Part shown: in pieces, positions 1 to 8,926 of the stretch
Position numbering within the stretch: position 1 is the first letter of the stretch
How the letters are laid out: each line of letters starts with the position of its first letter
Source: Paraglaciecola mesophila
GTDB taxonomy: Bacteria; Pseudomonadota; Gammaproteobacteria; Enterobacterales; Alteromonadaceae
Length of the DNA stretch: 64,000 nucleotides
Direction: 5' to 3'
NCBI RefSeq assembly: GCF_009906955.1
Contig: NZ_CP047656.1
Location: 3,595,001 to 3,659,000, forward strand
Notes under the pieces: generated by a model
The model's input: the letters and a program-made list of their open reading frames with translations, nothing else
Database searches by the model: none
What the model was told of the DNA's origin: nothing
Translations under genes and position numbers: made by a program

Positions 1-553
1 TGCCTTCGATGAAGTCATTTGAATTTTGATGACTGGGAGCAACAGTACGAATGAGTATTGCACCCGAAGGTGTGTTTTTGCCAAATAAGGTACCTTGAGG
101 GCCACGCAGTACCTCTATGGCTTCTATATCAACCAAGTTGTTGACCATGGCGCTTTGGCGAGCGCGATAAATGCCATCAACATACAAGCCTACGGATGGA
201 TCTAACCCGAAGTTTTGTGATGACGTACCAATTCCCCGAATCGAAAAGCTGGTATTAGTCACATTCTGGGTTTGAAAAGCAGATGAGGCTGGCACCAGCC
301 CAGCAACATCAAAAATATCTTTGAGTACGGCTTGCTCTAGTTGCTTACCAGAAAAGGCACTGACAGAAACAGGCACCGTCTGCATACTTTGTTTGCGCTT
401 TTGCGCTTCAACCGTGATGGTTTCTAAACGCAGGGTTTCAACTTCTTCTTCTATTTCTTGTGCGCTGACAATAGGGATGGGAAAACCTAAGGTGAGTGAA
501 ATACAAACAGCGATCGGGGTTTTGTTAAATCTAGATGAGGCGGATGTGTCCAT
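1..553 (-). CDS. TonB-dependent outer membrane receptor, N-terminal part
   Basis: The gene enters from the left edge, so only the first 184 codons are visible. The start at 553 is preceded by AAGGA about 12 nt upstream. The protein begins with a signal peptide ending near VSAQ. A plug domain follows, with typical plug motifs: a TVEAQKRKQSMQTVPVSVSA TonB-box-like stretch, SIRGIGTSSQNFG, VGLYVDGIYRAR and VEVLRGPQGTLFGKNT. These match the large family of substrate receptors (iron complexes, vitamins or oligosaccharides) powered by TonB-ExbBD. The substrate cannot be told from the plug alone. No Fur-like box is obvious upstream. Family call is secure; substrate unknown. Confidence 0.9.
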   Translation of the reverse strand, partial: MDTSASSRFNKTPIAVCISLTLGFPIPIVSAQEIEEEVETLRLETITVEAQKRKQSMQTVPVSVSAFSGKQLEQAVLKDIFDVAGLVPASSAFQTQNVTNTSFSIRGIGTSSQNFGLDPSVGLYVDGIYRARQSAMVNNLVDIEAIEVLRGPQGTLFGKNTPSGAILIRTVAPSHQNSNDFIEG

Positions 554-1101
554 GTGTGCGTGTCCTTTTTTAGGGCGTTTTTATCCATGTCCGTTAGGGT
601 TATCCGGTTAACATGTGCACAACTAGAGAAATGTTGACCAGTATTTGCTTTTTATCGTATTTTAGTCCTCGCTTTAAAATCATGAGGATAGAGCAACTAT
701 AGCCGTCGAAAAATAGCTGCGCCAATGGTTTTTAACAGGAATTTCGGCATTCATTTGAAACGAACTAAGTACTAGAGAATATAACTTACCTTGGTGCCAA
801 GGTAGTGCTACCTCTTTTGACACGAGTGTGATTATGCACGGTTTGTTTCGAACCATTGAAGTGTGCTTTGTTTCGACAAAGTCGGTTTAGGCTGTGCCAA
901 GGGCGTAGATTAAACCTGTATAATATGCCCATGGGGAAGATAGTTTTCGTATAAATAGTGTAAGATATGTGCACTATAGCAAGCTGTTGTTATTCTGCAG
1001 TTTTTCGAGTGGAACCAGTATTGGTGAGACAATACGTTTTTTTCTTTTACTGAGATGATTGCAGAGCAATATCTTGAAACCAATAATAAAGTTACCGACT
1101 T
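554..1101. other. Intergenic region between divergent genes
   Basis: About 550 bp separate the TonB receptor from the next gene, which is transcribed away from it. It presumably holds both promoters. No operator, RNA gene or convincing small gene was recognised. Confidence 0.5.
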
Positions 1102-1902
1102 ATGATCTATTGTCTGTTTTTAATCTATGAGCCTGTTAATCTTGATAAATCTTTATTGCGTCTGAACCGACTTCTGACGCTGGGCGGGCGAAAAGCGCAA
1201 ATCATTGTGATTAATAATGGGCCTCAACGTCAGCAAGTGAGTCGAGAGAATGTTGAAGTCATTCAAGGGGACAACCGCTGTTTCGAGTTTTCAGGTTGGG
1301 AAGCCGGTAAGCAATATATAGAGAAACATTATTGTTTGAAATCGGACGATACATTTTGTTTCGTGAACGATACCTTTGATAAGAACCACTATTTTTCGTG
1401 GTTAACTGTGTTGCTTTACCATAGAAAATTGAAACAAGCGATTAAGCAATATCAAGGCTTTATATTGGGACGAGTAGATACGCGCAATATCGCGTATAAG
1501 GTCGATCATTTAGCGTTCACCGACTGGGTTTCATCTTACTTTTTTATTGTGGATTACACTGCATATCAAGCATTGGTTTTCACGAATCCTCGACTGACTG
1601 ATGCGGTTACAGAAGTGACAGATGAATCCATTAATTTTGATAGTTCTGTGGTCGATAGCGCGATGCAGGAACATATCAATGGCTGGCTTAGACCCGAAGG
1701 AAAAGGCTGGTATCGTGCTCATACGAGTAACAATGACGTGATTAAAAATAAAAGTATCGCTATTTTGCATGAGAAATATCTAAGTGCGATGTTAATAGCG
1801 AAAGACATCGCCCTTGTTCATGTGTACCGCGGGCGTTTTGGCAGAATAGTTCGTAAGTTTGACAAACGAATACAGGATTACCGCGTAGCTAAGCAAAGCT
1901 AA
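1102..1902 (+). CDS. Hypothetical protein, glycosyltransferase-like
   Basis: A 266-residue protein with no signal peptide or membrane segment. The N-terminal half has a pattern seen in GT-A type glycosyltransferases: a hydrophobic strand (AQIIVINNG), a second strand (VEVIQGDN), FSGWEAG, and an acidic strand end FCFVNDTFD near residue 90. The last could stand for the metal/nucleotide-binding DxD region, although a clear DxD is absent. The C-terminal end is basic. It stands alone, 175 bp before dgt on the same strand. I do not recognise a specific family, so the function is inferred from fold-like motifs only. Confidence 0.6.
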   Translation: MIYCLFLIYEPVNLDKSLLRLNRLLTLGGRKAQIIVINNGPQRQQVSRENVEVIQGDNRCFEFSGWEAGKQYIEKHYCLKSDDTFCFVNDTFDKNHYFSWLTVLLYHRKLKQAIKQYQGFILGRVDTRNIAYKVDHLAFTDWVSSYFFIVDYTAYQALVFTNPRLTDAVTEVTDESINFDSSVVDSAMQEHINGWLRPEGKGWYRAHTSNNDVIKNKSIAILHEKYLSAMLIAKDIALVHVYRGRFGRIVRKFDKRIQDYRVAKQS

Positions 1903-2078
1903 GTGCACTTTTGCAGCTCGAGCCGGTTATATCTGACTTTCCTTTACTTAGCTTTCCACCTGATCGGCTAGCATTCTGCAGATACCTAGCTAACCCATTG
2001 TTTTATTTCATGTAAAAATTGTCATACTGGCAACCTCTGTTGTATGGTCAATTAACTTTACTGCCGTAAGATGTACTC

Positions 2079-3527
2079 ATGATTGATTTTTCTAAAAAGC
2101 TAACCAGTGCTCGACTTCACAACACCAGAAAAAGAGAGTCGATTAAGTCTATTCTGTTTGACTTTGAAAGTGACCGTGGGCGTATTATTAATTCTGCGGC
2201 TGTCCGCAGACTGCAGCAAAAAACCCAAGTATTTCCATTGGAGCGAAATGCCGCTGTTCGAAGCCGCTTAACCCACTCACTTGAAGTTCAGCAAGTGGGC
2301 CGTTTCATTGTTCAAAGCATCTTTAATAAGTTGGATCCCGCCAAACAGATGGAATTTAACTTAGCCGAATTTGAGCGGCATTTAGAAAGCGTAGTGGAAA
2401 TGGCGTGCCTGATGCACGATATTGGCAACCCGCCTTTTGGGCATTTCGGTGAGCAGGCGATTAATGACTGGTTTACACTCAACTTGAGAGATTCATTTCC
2501 GCCAACGCCAGAAGGTGAATTTGATTTCGATCCTGCTTTGCAGCGAGATATATGCAACTTTGAAGGTAATGCCCAAGCAGTTAGGCTGATACACTCCTTA
2601 TTGCAGTTAAATCTTACTTTCAGCCAGGTCGCGGGGATACTTAAGTACACCCGATGTGCCACCGATATCAAGCCAGATAAAACTCATAAACTCAGTTATT
2701 TACAGAAAAAAGCAGGGTTCTATTTCAGCGAAAAAGAATATGTTGAAACCTTGTGTCAAACCTTAGAGATGGAAGTGGGACATCGTCATCCAGCCTCTTA
2801 TATTATGGAAGCCGCTGATGATATTTCTTATTGTATCGCTGACCTAGAAGATGCGGTGGAAAAAGGCATTTTGGGGATTGAAAAGCTGCAATCATCCTTG
2901 TGTGAAGAGTTTTTATTGCTGCTCAACATGTTTGGCCTCGATACCAGTAAAAATGCGATGCAAAGTATAACGGAAAAAGCCTATAAGGCTGCTCAAGCTG
3001 ATGATATCTCTAAAGACAGTCAATTCTTTATTTCCCTTAGAGTGGGTGTACTTCACCCCTTGGTCAATCATGCTGTGGAGCGTTTTATTACTAACATAGA
3101 GCCGATTTTTCACGGCTCGTTTAATCAAGCATTATTAGAAGACAGAAGCGCAGCCCATGCTCTTTCCGAATCGTTTAAAAAGGTGGCGCTTAAATATGCC
3201 TTTTGCAACAAAGAAGTAGAAGCACGAGAGCTACAAGGCTATAAGATCATCAGTGGATTACTTGATTGCTATCAGCCTTTGCTCAAGTTGACTAAAGCGC
3301 AATTTACCCAAGTGTATCAGCAGGCAAAAGAGGCGCCACTGTTGGCGAAAAGACTGGTGAAAAAGCTGCCTGGTAAGCACCTCAGAGCGTATCTGCATAG
3401 CATTCAAAAACACGACAGTGATGAACTAGAATTTTACTATCGCTGTCGTCTGCTGCAAGATTACATTAGCGGCATGACGGACCAGTATGCCTATGATGAG
3501 TATCGCGCACTCATGGTGGTGGACTAG
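2079..3527 (+). CDS. dgt: Deoxyguanosinetriphosphate triphosphohydrolase (dGTPase)
   Basis: Hydrolyses dGTP to deoxyguanosine and triphosphate and helps control dNTP pools in the cytoplasm. The 482 residues are close to the length of E. coli Dgt (505). The HD-superfamily metal centre is visible: RLTHSLEVQQVG near residue 66 gives the first His, and CLMHDIGNPPFGHFGE near residue 112 gives the HD pair with a following His. The N-terminal RRLQQKTQVFPL segment and the ASYIMEAADDISYCIADLEDA segment (further metal Asp) are both typical of the family. It is monocistronic and convergent with the zinc-ribbon gene. Confidence 0.95.
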   Translation: MIDFSKKLTSARLHNTRKRESIKSILFDFESDRGRIINSAAVRRLQQKTQVFPLERNAAVRSRLTHSLEVQQVGRFIVQSIFNKLDPAKQMEFNLAEFERHLESVVEMACLMHDIGNPPFGHFGEQAINDWFTLNLRDSFPPTPEGEFDFDPALQRDICNFEGNAQAVRLIHSLLQLNLTFSQVAGILKYTRCATDIKPDKTHKLSYLQKKAGFYFSEKEYVETLCQTLEMEVGHRHPASYIMEAADDISYCIADLEDAVEKGILGIEKLQSSLCEEFLLLLNMFGLDTSKNAMQSITEKAYKAAQADDISKDSQFFISLRVGVLHPLVNHAVERFITNIEPIFHGSFNQALLEDRSAAHALSESFKKVALKYAFCNKEVEARELQGYKIISGLLDCYQPLLKLTKAQFTQVYQQAKEAPLLAKRLVKKLPGKHLRAYLHSIQKHDSDELEFYYRCRLLQDYISGMTDQYAYDEYRALMVVD

Positions 3528-3592
3528 CGCGGCTAAAGCATTCGGATTATCTAACGAAAACAAACCCGCTTAACGCTACTGACGATTTTCTG

Positions 3593-3844
3593 TTATTTAA
3601 CGCGCACTTTGCCACCAATAACTTTTAGCGCAGGAGTGCCTCGCACGAGTGTGTCTCTGGCAAAGACCGTTTTGCATTCAGGACAGACGCCTTCAATCAC
3701 GGTGAAGTCTTTGCTTATCCTTTCTTTAAAGCATTTTATCAAAGCGCCTTTGCCACCTTTTTTATAGCGAAAAAGTTGCTGTTGGCAGTTGGTGCAGAAA
3801 ATATCGACGCTTTTCGTAGGGGCTTTAGAATTTGGTTTTGCCAC
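3593..3844 (-). CDS. Small zinc-ribbon protein
   Basis: An 83-residue basic protein with two cysteine pairs, FCTNCQQ near residue 17 and GVCPECK near residue 52. These should bind one zinc ion in a zinc-ribbon fold. It lacks a signal peptide. Lysine-rich segments surround the ribbon, which would suit nucleic-acid binding, but no function is known to me. It is convergent with dgt. Confidence 0.7.
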   Translation of the reverse strand: MAKPNSKAPTKSVDIFCTNCQQQLFRYKKGGKGALIKCFKERISKDFTVIEGVCPECKTVFARDTLVRGTPALKVIGGKVRVK

Positions 3845-4042
3845 AATGTCCTATGGTATTAATGCGTTAGTTCTTTAAATCGTATTACAGTGTAGAGATA
3901 TCAAAACAAAATGTTAATGATTAATACCAATTCCATTACCTTCAGTGCGACCTTTGAAAACTGGTTTTCGCTCGTTTATATAGTGGTAAGCTTTTGGGCG
4001 ATGAGGCTAAGAGACTATGTGAAAAGTTGGAATGAATGTTAA

Positions 4043-4771
4043 ATGAAGTATCTTGTTTTTTTTATTGTGAGTTTTGCTTGTTTTGCTAGTGCAAATGCAA
4101 AAGAACGATTGGTTTTTTCAACCGCGGTAAACAGTGGGCTTCCGCCAATGGTGTGTTCTGAGGTCATGCGCCTTGCCCTGAGTCGCATCAACATTGATAT
4201 GTCACTAAATGCGAAATCTTCAGAACGTTCAATACTCAGTGCTAGCAAGGGGGAAACCGATGGTGAAACCGCCAGGGTAAATGGGTTGAACGCTAAATAT
4301 CCTGACTTGTTTCAAACAAGCGTGTCGTGTTATGCCCATGACGTCAACTTGTATACCCTTGCAGGCAATGAGTTTAAGGTTGATGGTTGGCAAAGCATAC
4401 CGCCTAACAAAGTTATCGGATATCGCAAAGGCACACACTACATTGAGCAAGCAGCAACACAGCACGATATTTCGATTTACCCGCTTGAGACAAATCAACA
4501 AATTTTTAAGTTAATAAGTGTCGGCAAAATAGATATGATGATAGCGACAGAGCAAATTATGGGCTCAAAAGTAATGCTCAACGGGTCGGCTGAACTTGTC
4601 ATCTTACGCCCTGCTCTAGAAAGACACGGTTTTTATTCTTATATTCACAAGAAGCACCTCGCCATTTTACCCCAGATTAACCAGCAGCTAACGCGTATGA
4701 AAACTTCTGGTGAATTGGATTCCGTTCAGCACAAAGTCGCTAATGCCTTTTTGAACAAAAAAGTAAAATAA
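4043..4771 (+). CDS. Periplasmic substrate-binding protein, family 3-like
   Basis: A 242-residue secreted protein: the signal peptide (MKYLVFFIVSFACFASANA) is followed by KERLVFSTA. The body resembles the SBP_bac_3 fold used for polar amino acids. Recognisable segments are the opening strand, an early EVMRLALSRINI helix, a hinge-like VIGYRKGTHY, and SVGKIDMMIATEQIMGSK. No permease or ATPase gene is adjacent, so it may be a stand-alone sensor or binding protein, as is common in Alteromonadales, rather than part of an ABC importer. The start has GGAAT upstream. Confidence 0.75.
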   Translation: MKYLVFFIVSFACFASANAKERLVFSTAVNSGLPPMVCSEVMRLALSRINIDMSLNAKSSERSILSASKGETDGETARVNGLNAKYPDLFQTSVSCYAHDVNLYTLAGNEFKVDGWQSIPPNKVIGYRKGTHYIEQAATQHDISIYPLETNQQIFKLISVGKIDMMIATEQIMGSKVMLNGSAELVILRPALERHGFYSYIHKKHLAILPQINQQLTRMKTSGELDSVQHKVANAFLNKKVK

Positions 4772-4862
4772 GTTGTTACTGATTTTTTAAGCCATTTTTC
4801 CATTGGCTATAAGCCTGCTTTGTTTTTATTGCTGATAGTCGTCAGTTAAATTGGTGTCATTC

Positions 4863-5303
4863 CTAGCCAAAAATTAATTGCCAAATATCTGGGCTTCGCT
4901 CCTTATGATAACGCTTCCTTAGGACGGCTACCTTTTTCAGATGTGCCTTAGCCGCTTTGATATCCTTGCTTTCTATGCTCGCGTGCGCTAAATCAAGTTG
5001 CGTTTGCACTTTGTCTAAACCTTGATGCAATACCTTATGGTGCTTTTTGTCAAATTGCACCTGTTGCACCGATGCCACTAAGTGTTGAAATTTTTCTACC
5101 AGGGTGAGCATCGCGCTAGGATCAGTTGACTGCATGGCTTGTTTGTAGGTGAGTGCCATTGACTTCATGGTCGCCTCAACATCAGTGCTGGGAGCGACTG
5201 CGTGCAAAGGGGCATTAACAGGTGATTGGGCATAAGTATGGTGGCTTAGCAGTAGGGGGGCAAACACAATACAAAGTGTAAGGCGGCGCATCAATATCGT
5301 CAT
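4863..5303 (-). CDS. Cytochrome b562-like periplasmic protein
   Basis: A 146-residue protein with a signal peptide ending near HHTYAQ, then a four-helix-bundle sequence resembling E. coli cytochrome b562. The expected non-covalent haem ligands appear to be present: a Met in the first helix (VEATMKSM) and a His in the last helix (LRKRYHKERS), where E. coli has RNAYHQ. No CxxCH motif is present, as expected for a b-type haem. The 13 or so residues after the ligand helix (SPDIWQLIFG) are an extension. ATG codons at 5303 and 5291 are both possible starts. Likely a soluble electron carrier; haem binding is inferred. Confidence 0.7.
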   Translation of the reverse strand: MTILMRRLTLCIVFAPLLLSHHTYAQSPVNAPLHAVAPSTDVEATMKSMALTYKQAMQSTDPSAMLTLVEKFQHLVASVQQVQFDKKHHKVLHQGLDKVQTQLDLAHASIESKDIKAAKAHLKKVAVLRKRYHKERSPDIWQLIFG

Positions 5304-5432
5304 TTTTTACTCATGTGTTGTAGAACGCGCGCAGTCTAGCATAAAAGCGCGACATCTTAGCGTGGTAGACACTCAGTAACGCAAAGAGCCTATTGCCCAA
5401 GTCATAGCAAATCCATCAGAACACCGCCTATG

Positions 5433-5942
5433 CTATCCATTGCTTTTTGTGTTTAAACCAAAGGGGATAACGCCACTGCGAGTAACAGGAATACTGCCCC
5501 ATAACCCTTTACTGGTGAATATTTTGGCATCGATTTCATAGGCGAGTGTCTGAGGTTTATTATTCATGATATCGAGCAGAACGCGGCCAGAGTTAAACAG
5601 GTTGGCTGTCACGTCTACGTCAAAGGTATTATCACTTAAGGGGGCAAGTACAAACTGTTGATTGCTAACCCCAGTGGCAACCTGTACGCCGCGTAAATTT
5701 AGTTTGAAATTCATACCATCTACCGGGAAAGAGATATTATTCGGGTTGGTCACGCGAAAAGTAAGACGAAAACGTTGCTCAAAACCTTGTGCTGGCAACA
5801 TACTCAAGTTAGTTAATTGTAACTCTGGCTTCTCAAAATCAGGGGTAAGGGTGGCGCAAGAGGAAAGCAGCACGGCAAGTATTATTAATAGGAATACACG
5901 TAGTGTACTTATTACGACAGGTGCTCGACGGTTTGACTGCAT
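5433..5942 (-). CDS. LEA14-like lipoprotein
   Basis: A 169-residue protein with a lipoprotein signal: a hydrophobic stretch followed by LLSSCATL, with the Cys as lipid anchor near residue 29. The mature part resembles the LEA-type-2 (water stress and hypersensitive response) beta-sandwich: LQLTNLSMLP, FRLTFRVTNPNNISFPVDGMNF, GVSNQQFVLAPL and a conserved VDVTANL. Such proteins occur singly in the envelope of many gammaproteobacteria. Their role is not established. The gene is transcribed alone. Confidence 0.8.
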   Translation of the reverse strand: MQSNRRAPVVISTLRVFLLIILAVLLSSCATLTPDFEKPELQLTNLSMLPAQGFEQRFRLTFRVTNPNNISFPVDGMNFKLNLRGVQVATGVSNQQFVLAPLSDNTFDVDVTANLFNSGRVLLDIMNNKPQTLAYEIDAKIFTSKGLWGSIPVTRSGVIPFGLNTKSNG

Positions 5943-6429
5943 ATCTCGGAATCCCTATTTAAACTTCTATGCTAGAAGAGGGTACATCATCCCCGCAGGA
6001 AGTAGGCTAGTCAAACGTTATAAGTTGCGAATATTTATGGGGCTGGCTTCTTACGGACTTTAGATATCAACAACCATGTTGATATCGCTAAATATCTCTT
6101 TAAAGGTTACACACTGGCATGATGTTTAAAAAATTACAGGTGTTCCTTAAATGTTTATCTATCCACTTAATCAGCAGATTTTCCCAAATAGCCGTTTCAA
6201 AAACTACCAGTGATATACCCCCATAATTCACTTTTATAACGTCGCCATAAATTCTTTATTTTTAAAAAATATCAATAATTTCATATTCTTGTATCGATTT
6301 TGTTGGTCATTTACACTTTGTTTACATATTATGTTTTAACTGATTTTTTGTAGTTTTAATTTGCAATATCACGTGTCGTGAAGCGTCAATAAAACATGGC
6401 AGGTTTCACTTATTTTTAAGGAAGTAATT
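5943..6429. other. Intergenic region upstream of acyl-CoA dehydrogenase
   Basis: About 490 bp, markedly AT-rich between 6200 and 6370. It contains the divergent promoters of the lipoprotein and the acyl-CoA dehydrogenase, but no box could be assigned with confidence. A translated stretch at the left end is only the antisense of the lipoprotein. Confidence 0.4.
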
Positions 6430-7677
6430 ATGTCGACTGAAGATTTGAATGATTTGCGTATGTCTGATGATGTGCGCCCGCTTTATCTGGCTGTAAAGAA
6501 GCACATTGAAGAAAATGTTATCCCGATCCAAGAAGAATTTTACTCAATTGGCGAGAAGCTTGCCGATCGTTGGAGCTATTCTGATCGCCAAATGGAATTA
6601 TTGGAAGGGGCGAAAAACAAAGCCAAAGAAGCGGGCCTGTGGAATTTCTTTCTGCCTGATGCTGAAACAGGCCAAGGCTTAACTAACCTTGATTACGCCT
6701 ATATTGCGGTTGAACTGGGTAAAGCCCCACTCGCTTCTGAAACGTTAAACTGTTCAGCCCCTGACACAGGCAATATGGAAGTGCTAGAGCGTGTAGGTAC
6801 ACCTGAGCAAAAAGAAAAATGGCTACAGCCGTTACTCCGCGGCGAAATCCGTTCATGCTTTGGTATGACAGAACCCAATGTTGCTTCTTCCGATGCGAAA
6901 AACATTTCAACATTGGCGGTTGAAGATGGCGATGACTGGGTGATTAACGGAGAGAAATACTATATTTCTGGCGCTGGTGACCCACGTTGTAAAGTGATGA
7001 TCTGCATGGTGAAAAGTAGCCCAGATGCCCCTGCACACAAACAACAGTCGCAAATTCTTGTGCCATTAGACACACCTGGCGTCACGATTGTTGGCCCAAT
7101 GCATGTATTTGGGCACGATCACGCGCCACACGGGCACATGCACATCAAACTTGAAAACGTACGCGTACCAAAAACCAATATGTTGTTAGGCGAAGGGCGT
7201 GGTTTTGAGATATCACAAGTACGTTTAGGGCCCGGGCGTATTCACCATTGCATGCGTTCAATTGGTCAAGCCGAAGAGGCATTGCAACTTGCCCTTGAGC
7301 GCTCCACTTCAAGAGAAGCATTCGGTAAAAAGATATATCAATTGGGTAAAAATGTAGAAGTTATCTCAAAGATGCGGATCGACATTGAAGCCATGCGAAT
7401 GATGGTGCTTAAAGCCGCTAAAGCTATGGATGTGTTAGGTAACCAAGAAGCCCGCATTTGGATCCACATGATCAAAGCGATGGTGCCTGAGCGAGTCTGC
7501 GAAATTATCGACCAATCCATGCAAATGCATGGTGCTACGGGGATTTCGCAGTGGTCGCCGCTTTCTGCTATGTACGCAGGACAGCGTACCTTGCGTTATG
7601 CTGATGGCCCAGATGAAGTTCATCATATGGTGGTAGGTCGAAATGAAGTACGTGAATACGAGCGCAACAAAAGTTAA
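6430..7677 (+). CDS. Acyl-CoA dehydrogenase
   Basis: A 415-residue FAD flavoenzyme that introduces a trans-2 double bond into an acyl-CoA and passes electrons to ETF. Family signatures in order are SCFGMTEPNVASSDAKNI (FAD and substrate contact), GEKYYISGAGDPRCKVMI, RLGPGRIHHCMRSIGQAEEAL, and the C-terminal MHGATGISQWSPLSAMYAGQRTLRYADGPDEVHH. The C-terminal pattern resembles the ACAD10/11-like and related bacterial branches, so the physiological substrate is uncertain. AAGGAAG lies 8 nt before the ATG. A terminator follows at 7708-7735, so it is transcribed alone. Confidence 0.92.
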   Translation: MSTEDLNDLRMSDDVRPLYLAVKKHIEENVIPIQEEFYSIGEKLADRWSYSDRQMELLEGAKNKAKEAGLWNFFLPDAETGQGLTNLDYAYIAVELGKAPLASETLNCSAPDTGNMEVLERVGTPEQKEKWLQPLLRGEIRSCFGMTEPNVASSDAKNISTLAVEDGDDWVINGEKYYISGAGDPRCKVMICMVKSSPDAPAHKQQSQILVPLDTPGVTIVGPMHVFGHDHAPHGHMHIKLENVRVPKTNMLLGEGRGFEISQVRLGPGRIHHCMRSIGQAEEALQLALERSTSREAFGKKIYQLGKNVEVISKMRIDIEAMRMMVLKAAKAMDVLGNQEARIWIHMIKAMVPERVCEIIDQSMQMHGATGISQWSPLSAMYAGQRTLRYADGPDEVHHMVVGRNEVREYERNKS

Positions 7678-7689
7678 TACTTTTTTTGT

Positions 7690-7986
7690 ATGTATACAAC
7701 GTCAACTAGGGCCGCAGAATTTGGCCCTTATTTTTCTATTCGAGGGCTTTGCTTTAGGAGAGCTAAAGCGAGTAAATACAGCATTGCTAAACAATGTATA
7801 GCTGATGCCTTAGCAGCAGCGAGTAAGGAAAACATCCATGACAGCGACGCACTAGAAGCGCTAATCATTAGTGCTATTGCAAAGATAACCGAAACCGCTG
7901 GCGCCGAGCGTATCGCTGAGATTATTCACTACGAACTGCGTAATTTATCAGGCGCGCTGGACAAGGATTTTCTGCGAGCCAGATAG
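7690..7986 (+). CDS. Small hypothetical protein, start uncertain
   Basis: An open frame of up to 98 codons. The C-terminal 65 residues look protein-like, with helical amphipathic segments such as IAKQCIADALAAAS and ALEALIISAIAKITETAGAERIAEIIHYEL. The first 20 codons overlap a terminator hairpin, so the annotated ATG is doubtful. AGGAGAG at about 7757 could serve a non-ATG start near 7780. No family recognised. It may be real from residue 30 onward. Confidence 0.35.
   Translation: MYTTSTRAAEFGPYFSIRGLCFRRAKASKYSIAKQCIADALAAASKENIHDSDALEALIISAIAKITETAGAERIAEIIHYELRNLSGALDKDFLRAR
7708..7735 (+). terminator. Rho-independent terminator after acyl-CoA dehydrogenase
   Basis: A perfect 6-bp stem AGGGCC/GGCCCT with a 9-nt loop is followed by TATTTTT. 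It lies inside the first codons of the longest reading of the next small frame, which argues that this frame starts further downstream or is not a gene. Confidence 0.75.
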
Positions 7987-8028
7987 CACTCCACCTCAGG
8001 GAGCTTAGCTGCAGTTGAATCATTTATC

Positions 8029-8058
8029 GGCGGAATGCCGCGAAGAGGCATCGCCGCC
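8029..8058. terminator. Strong hairpin, possible terminator
   Basis: An interrupted inverted repeat, GGCGG-A-ATGCC with GGCAT-C-GCCGCC, encloses a 7-nt loop (GCGAAGA). It is followed by a weak T-rich tail. It sits between the small frame ending at 7986 and the convergent lipoprotein gene ending at 8141, consistent with a bidirectional terminator. Confidence 0.5.
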
Positions 8059-8140
8059 TTTGCTTATCACTAATGAACGTATCTCCGTTCACAAGAGTAA
8101 TTTGTCAGGTATGAGTTAAGGTTTACATGATCTGGTTCTT

Positions 8141-8926
8141 TTAGTCTTCATCGGGTTCATTTTGTAGCATTTTTACATCATCAATGTAGTAAGTTCCTAA
8201 GCCTAATGAGTAGTCTAAGGGATCGGTGGGGGCGAAACTCAAATATAGGCTTAGGCGGTCAATAGTGGTATCGGAGGGCAGGTCGCCAGTCGCAGAAAGG
8301 CCGCCAAAAAGGAGACTGTATTTTTGAGTGTTAAGATTTATCACAACCAACCCAGAGTGAGGCAAGTCCTCACGTATATATCCTATATGTCTTTCAGGTC
8401 CATTTTGGTCTCTTACATTCACGCTTGTCCAACCCTCGCCGGGTCCATCAGGTGTGCGATAAATGCGTAAACCGACGAGCGAATAGACATAGTGGATGTA
8501 AGCTGTACTATAAACGGCAATGGAAAGTGCTTGAGATGAGCGATCACCTGGGTGCTCAATGACACCGCCCCAAAAAACGTTATAAATGCCATCTGGCTCC
8601 GCAGTAGGTCGTGCATGAAAGCCCAAGTGAGGGCCTATTGCTTGTACACTCGTTGCGTGAAACAGACGCAATATGTTGTCGCCAGCCTCACCATTGATGT
8701 CTGCAATGACTTTTAGTGGAGCCAGCGATGCTGAACTATTAGCAGTGCTACCAGACCACGTGATTTCATCACCAATAGGATCGCCAGTAAGCGTTAGATC
8801 GGGGAGGTTACCCGTAGCGTCATTATCAAAATTAGCTAACAGTATCCGTTGTGAAGAGCAGCCTGATAGCAATAGCAAAATCAATATATTTAAAAGCAAA
8901 AAGGTGATAACAGTTGGTTTTTTCAT
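8141..8926 (-). CDS. Lipoprotein, paralogue of 12111-12881
   Basis: A 261-residue protein with a lipoprotein signal (hydrophobic segment then LLLSGCSS, lipidated Cys near residue 23). The mature domain looks like a secreted beta-sandwich. It begins ILLANFDNDATGNLPDLTL and closes with GLGTYYIDDVKML, an ending reminiscent of carbohydrate-binding-module-like jelly rolls. Other landmarks are LGFHARPT, GVIEHPGDRSSQ and SLLFGGLSATGDLPSD. A paralogue with the same landmarks lies on the other side of the siderophore receptor. AAGGAAGA precedes the ATG. Function unknown. Confidence 0.8.
   Translation of the reverse strand: MKKPTVITFLLLNILILLLLSGCSSQRILLANFDNDATGNLPDLTLTGDPIGDEITWSGSTANSSASLAPLKVIADINGEAGDNILRLFHATSVQAIGPHLGFHARPTAEPDGIYNVFWGGVIEHPGDRSSQALSIAVYSTAYIHYVYSLVGLRIYRTPDGPGEGWTSVNVRDQNGPERHIGYIREDLPHSGLVVINLNTQKYSLLFGGLSATGDLPSDTTIDRLSLYLSFAPTDPLDYSLGLGTYYIDDVKMLQNEPDED

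Noticed and set aside
1531..1770. Antisense frames inside known genes (here and in dgt, groEL, hsdR, gltB)
   Set aside because: They are shadows of strongly supported genes on the other strand.
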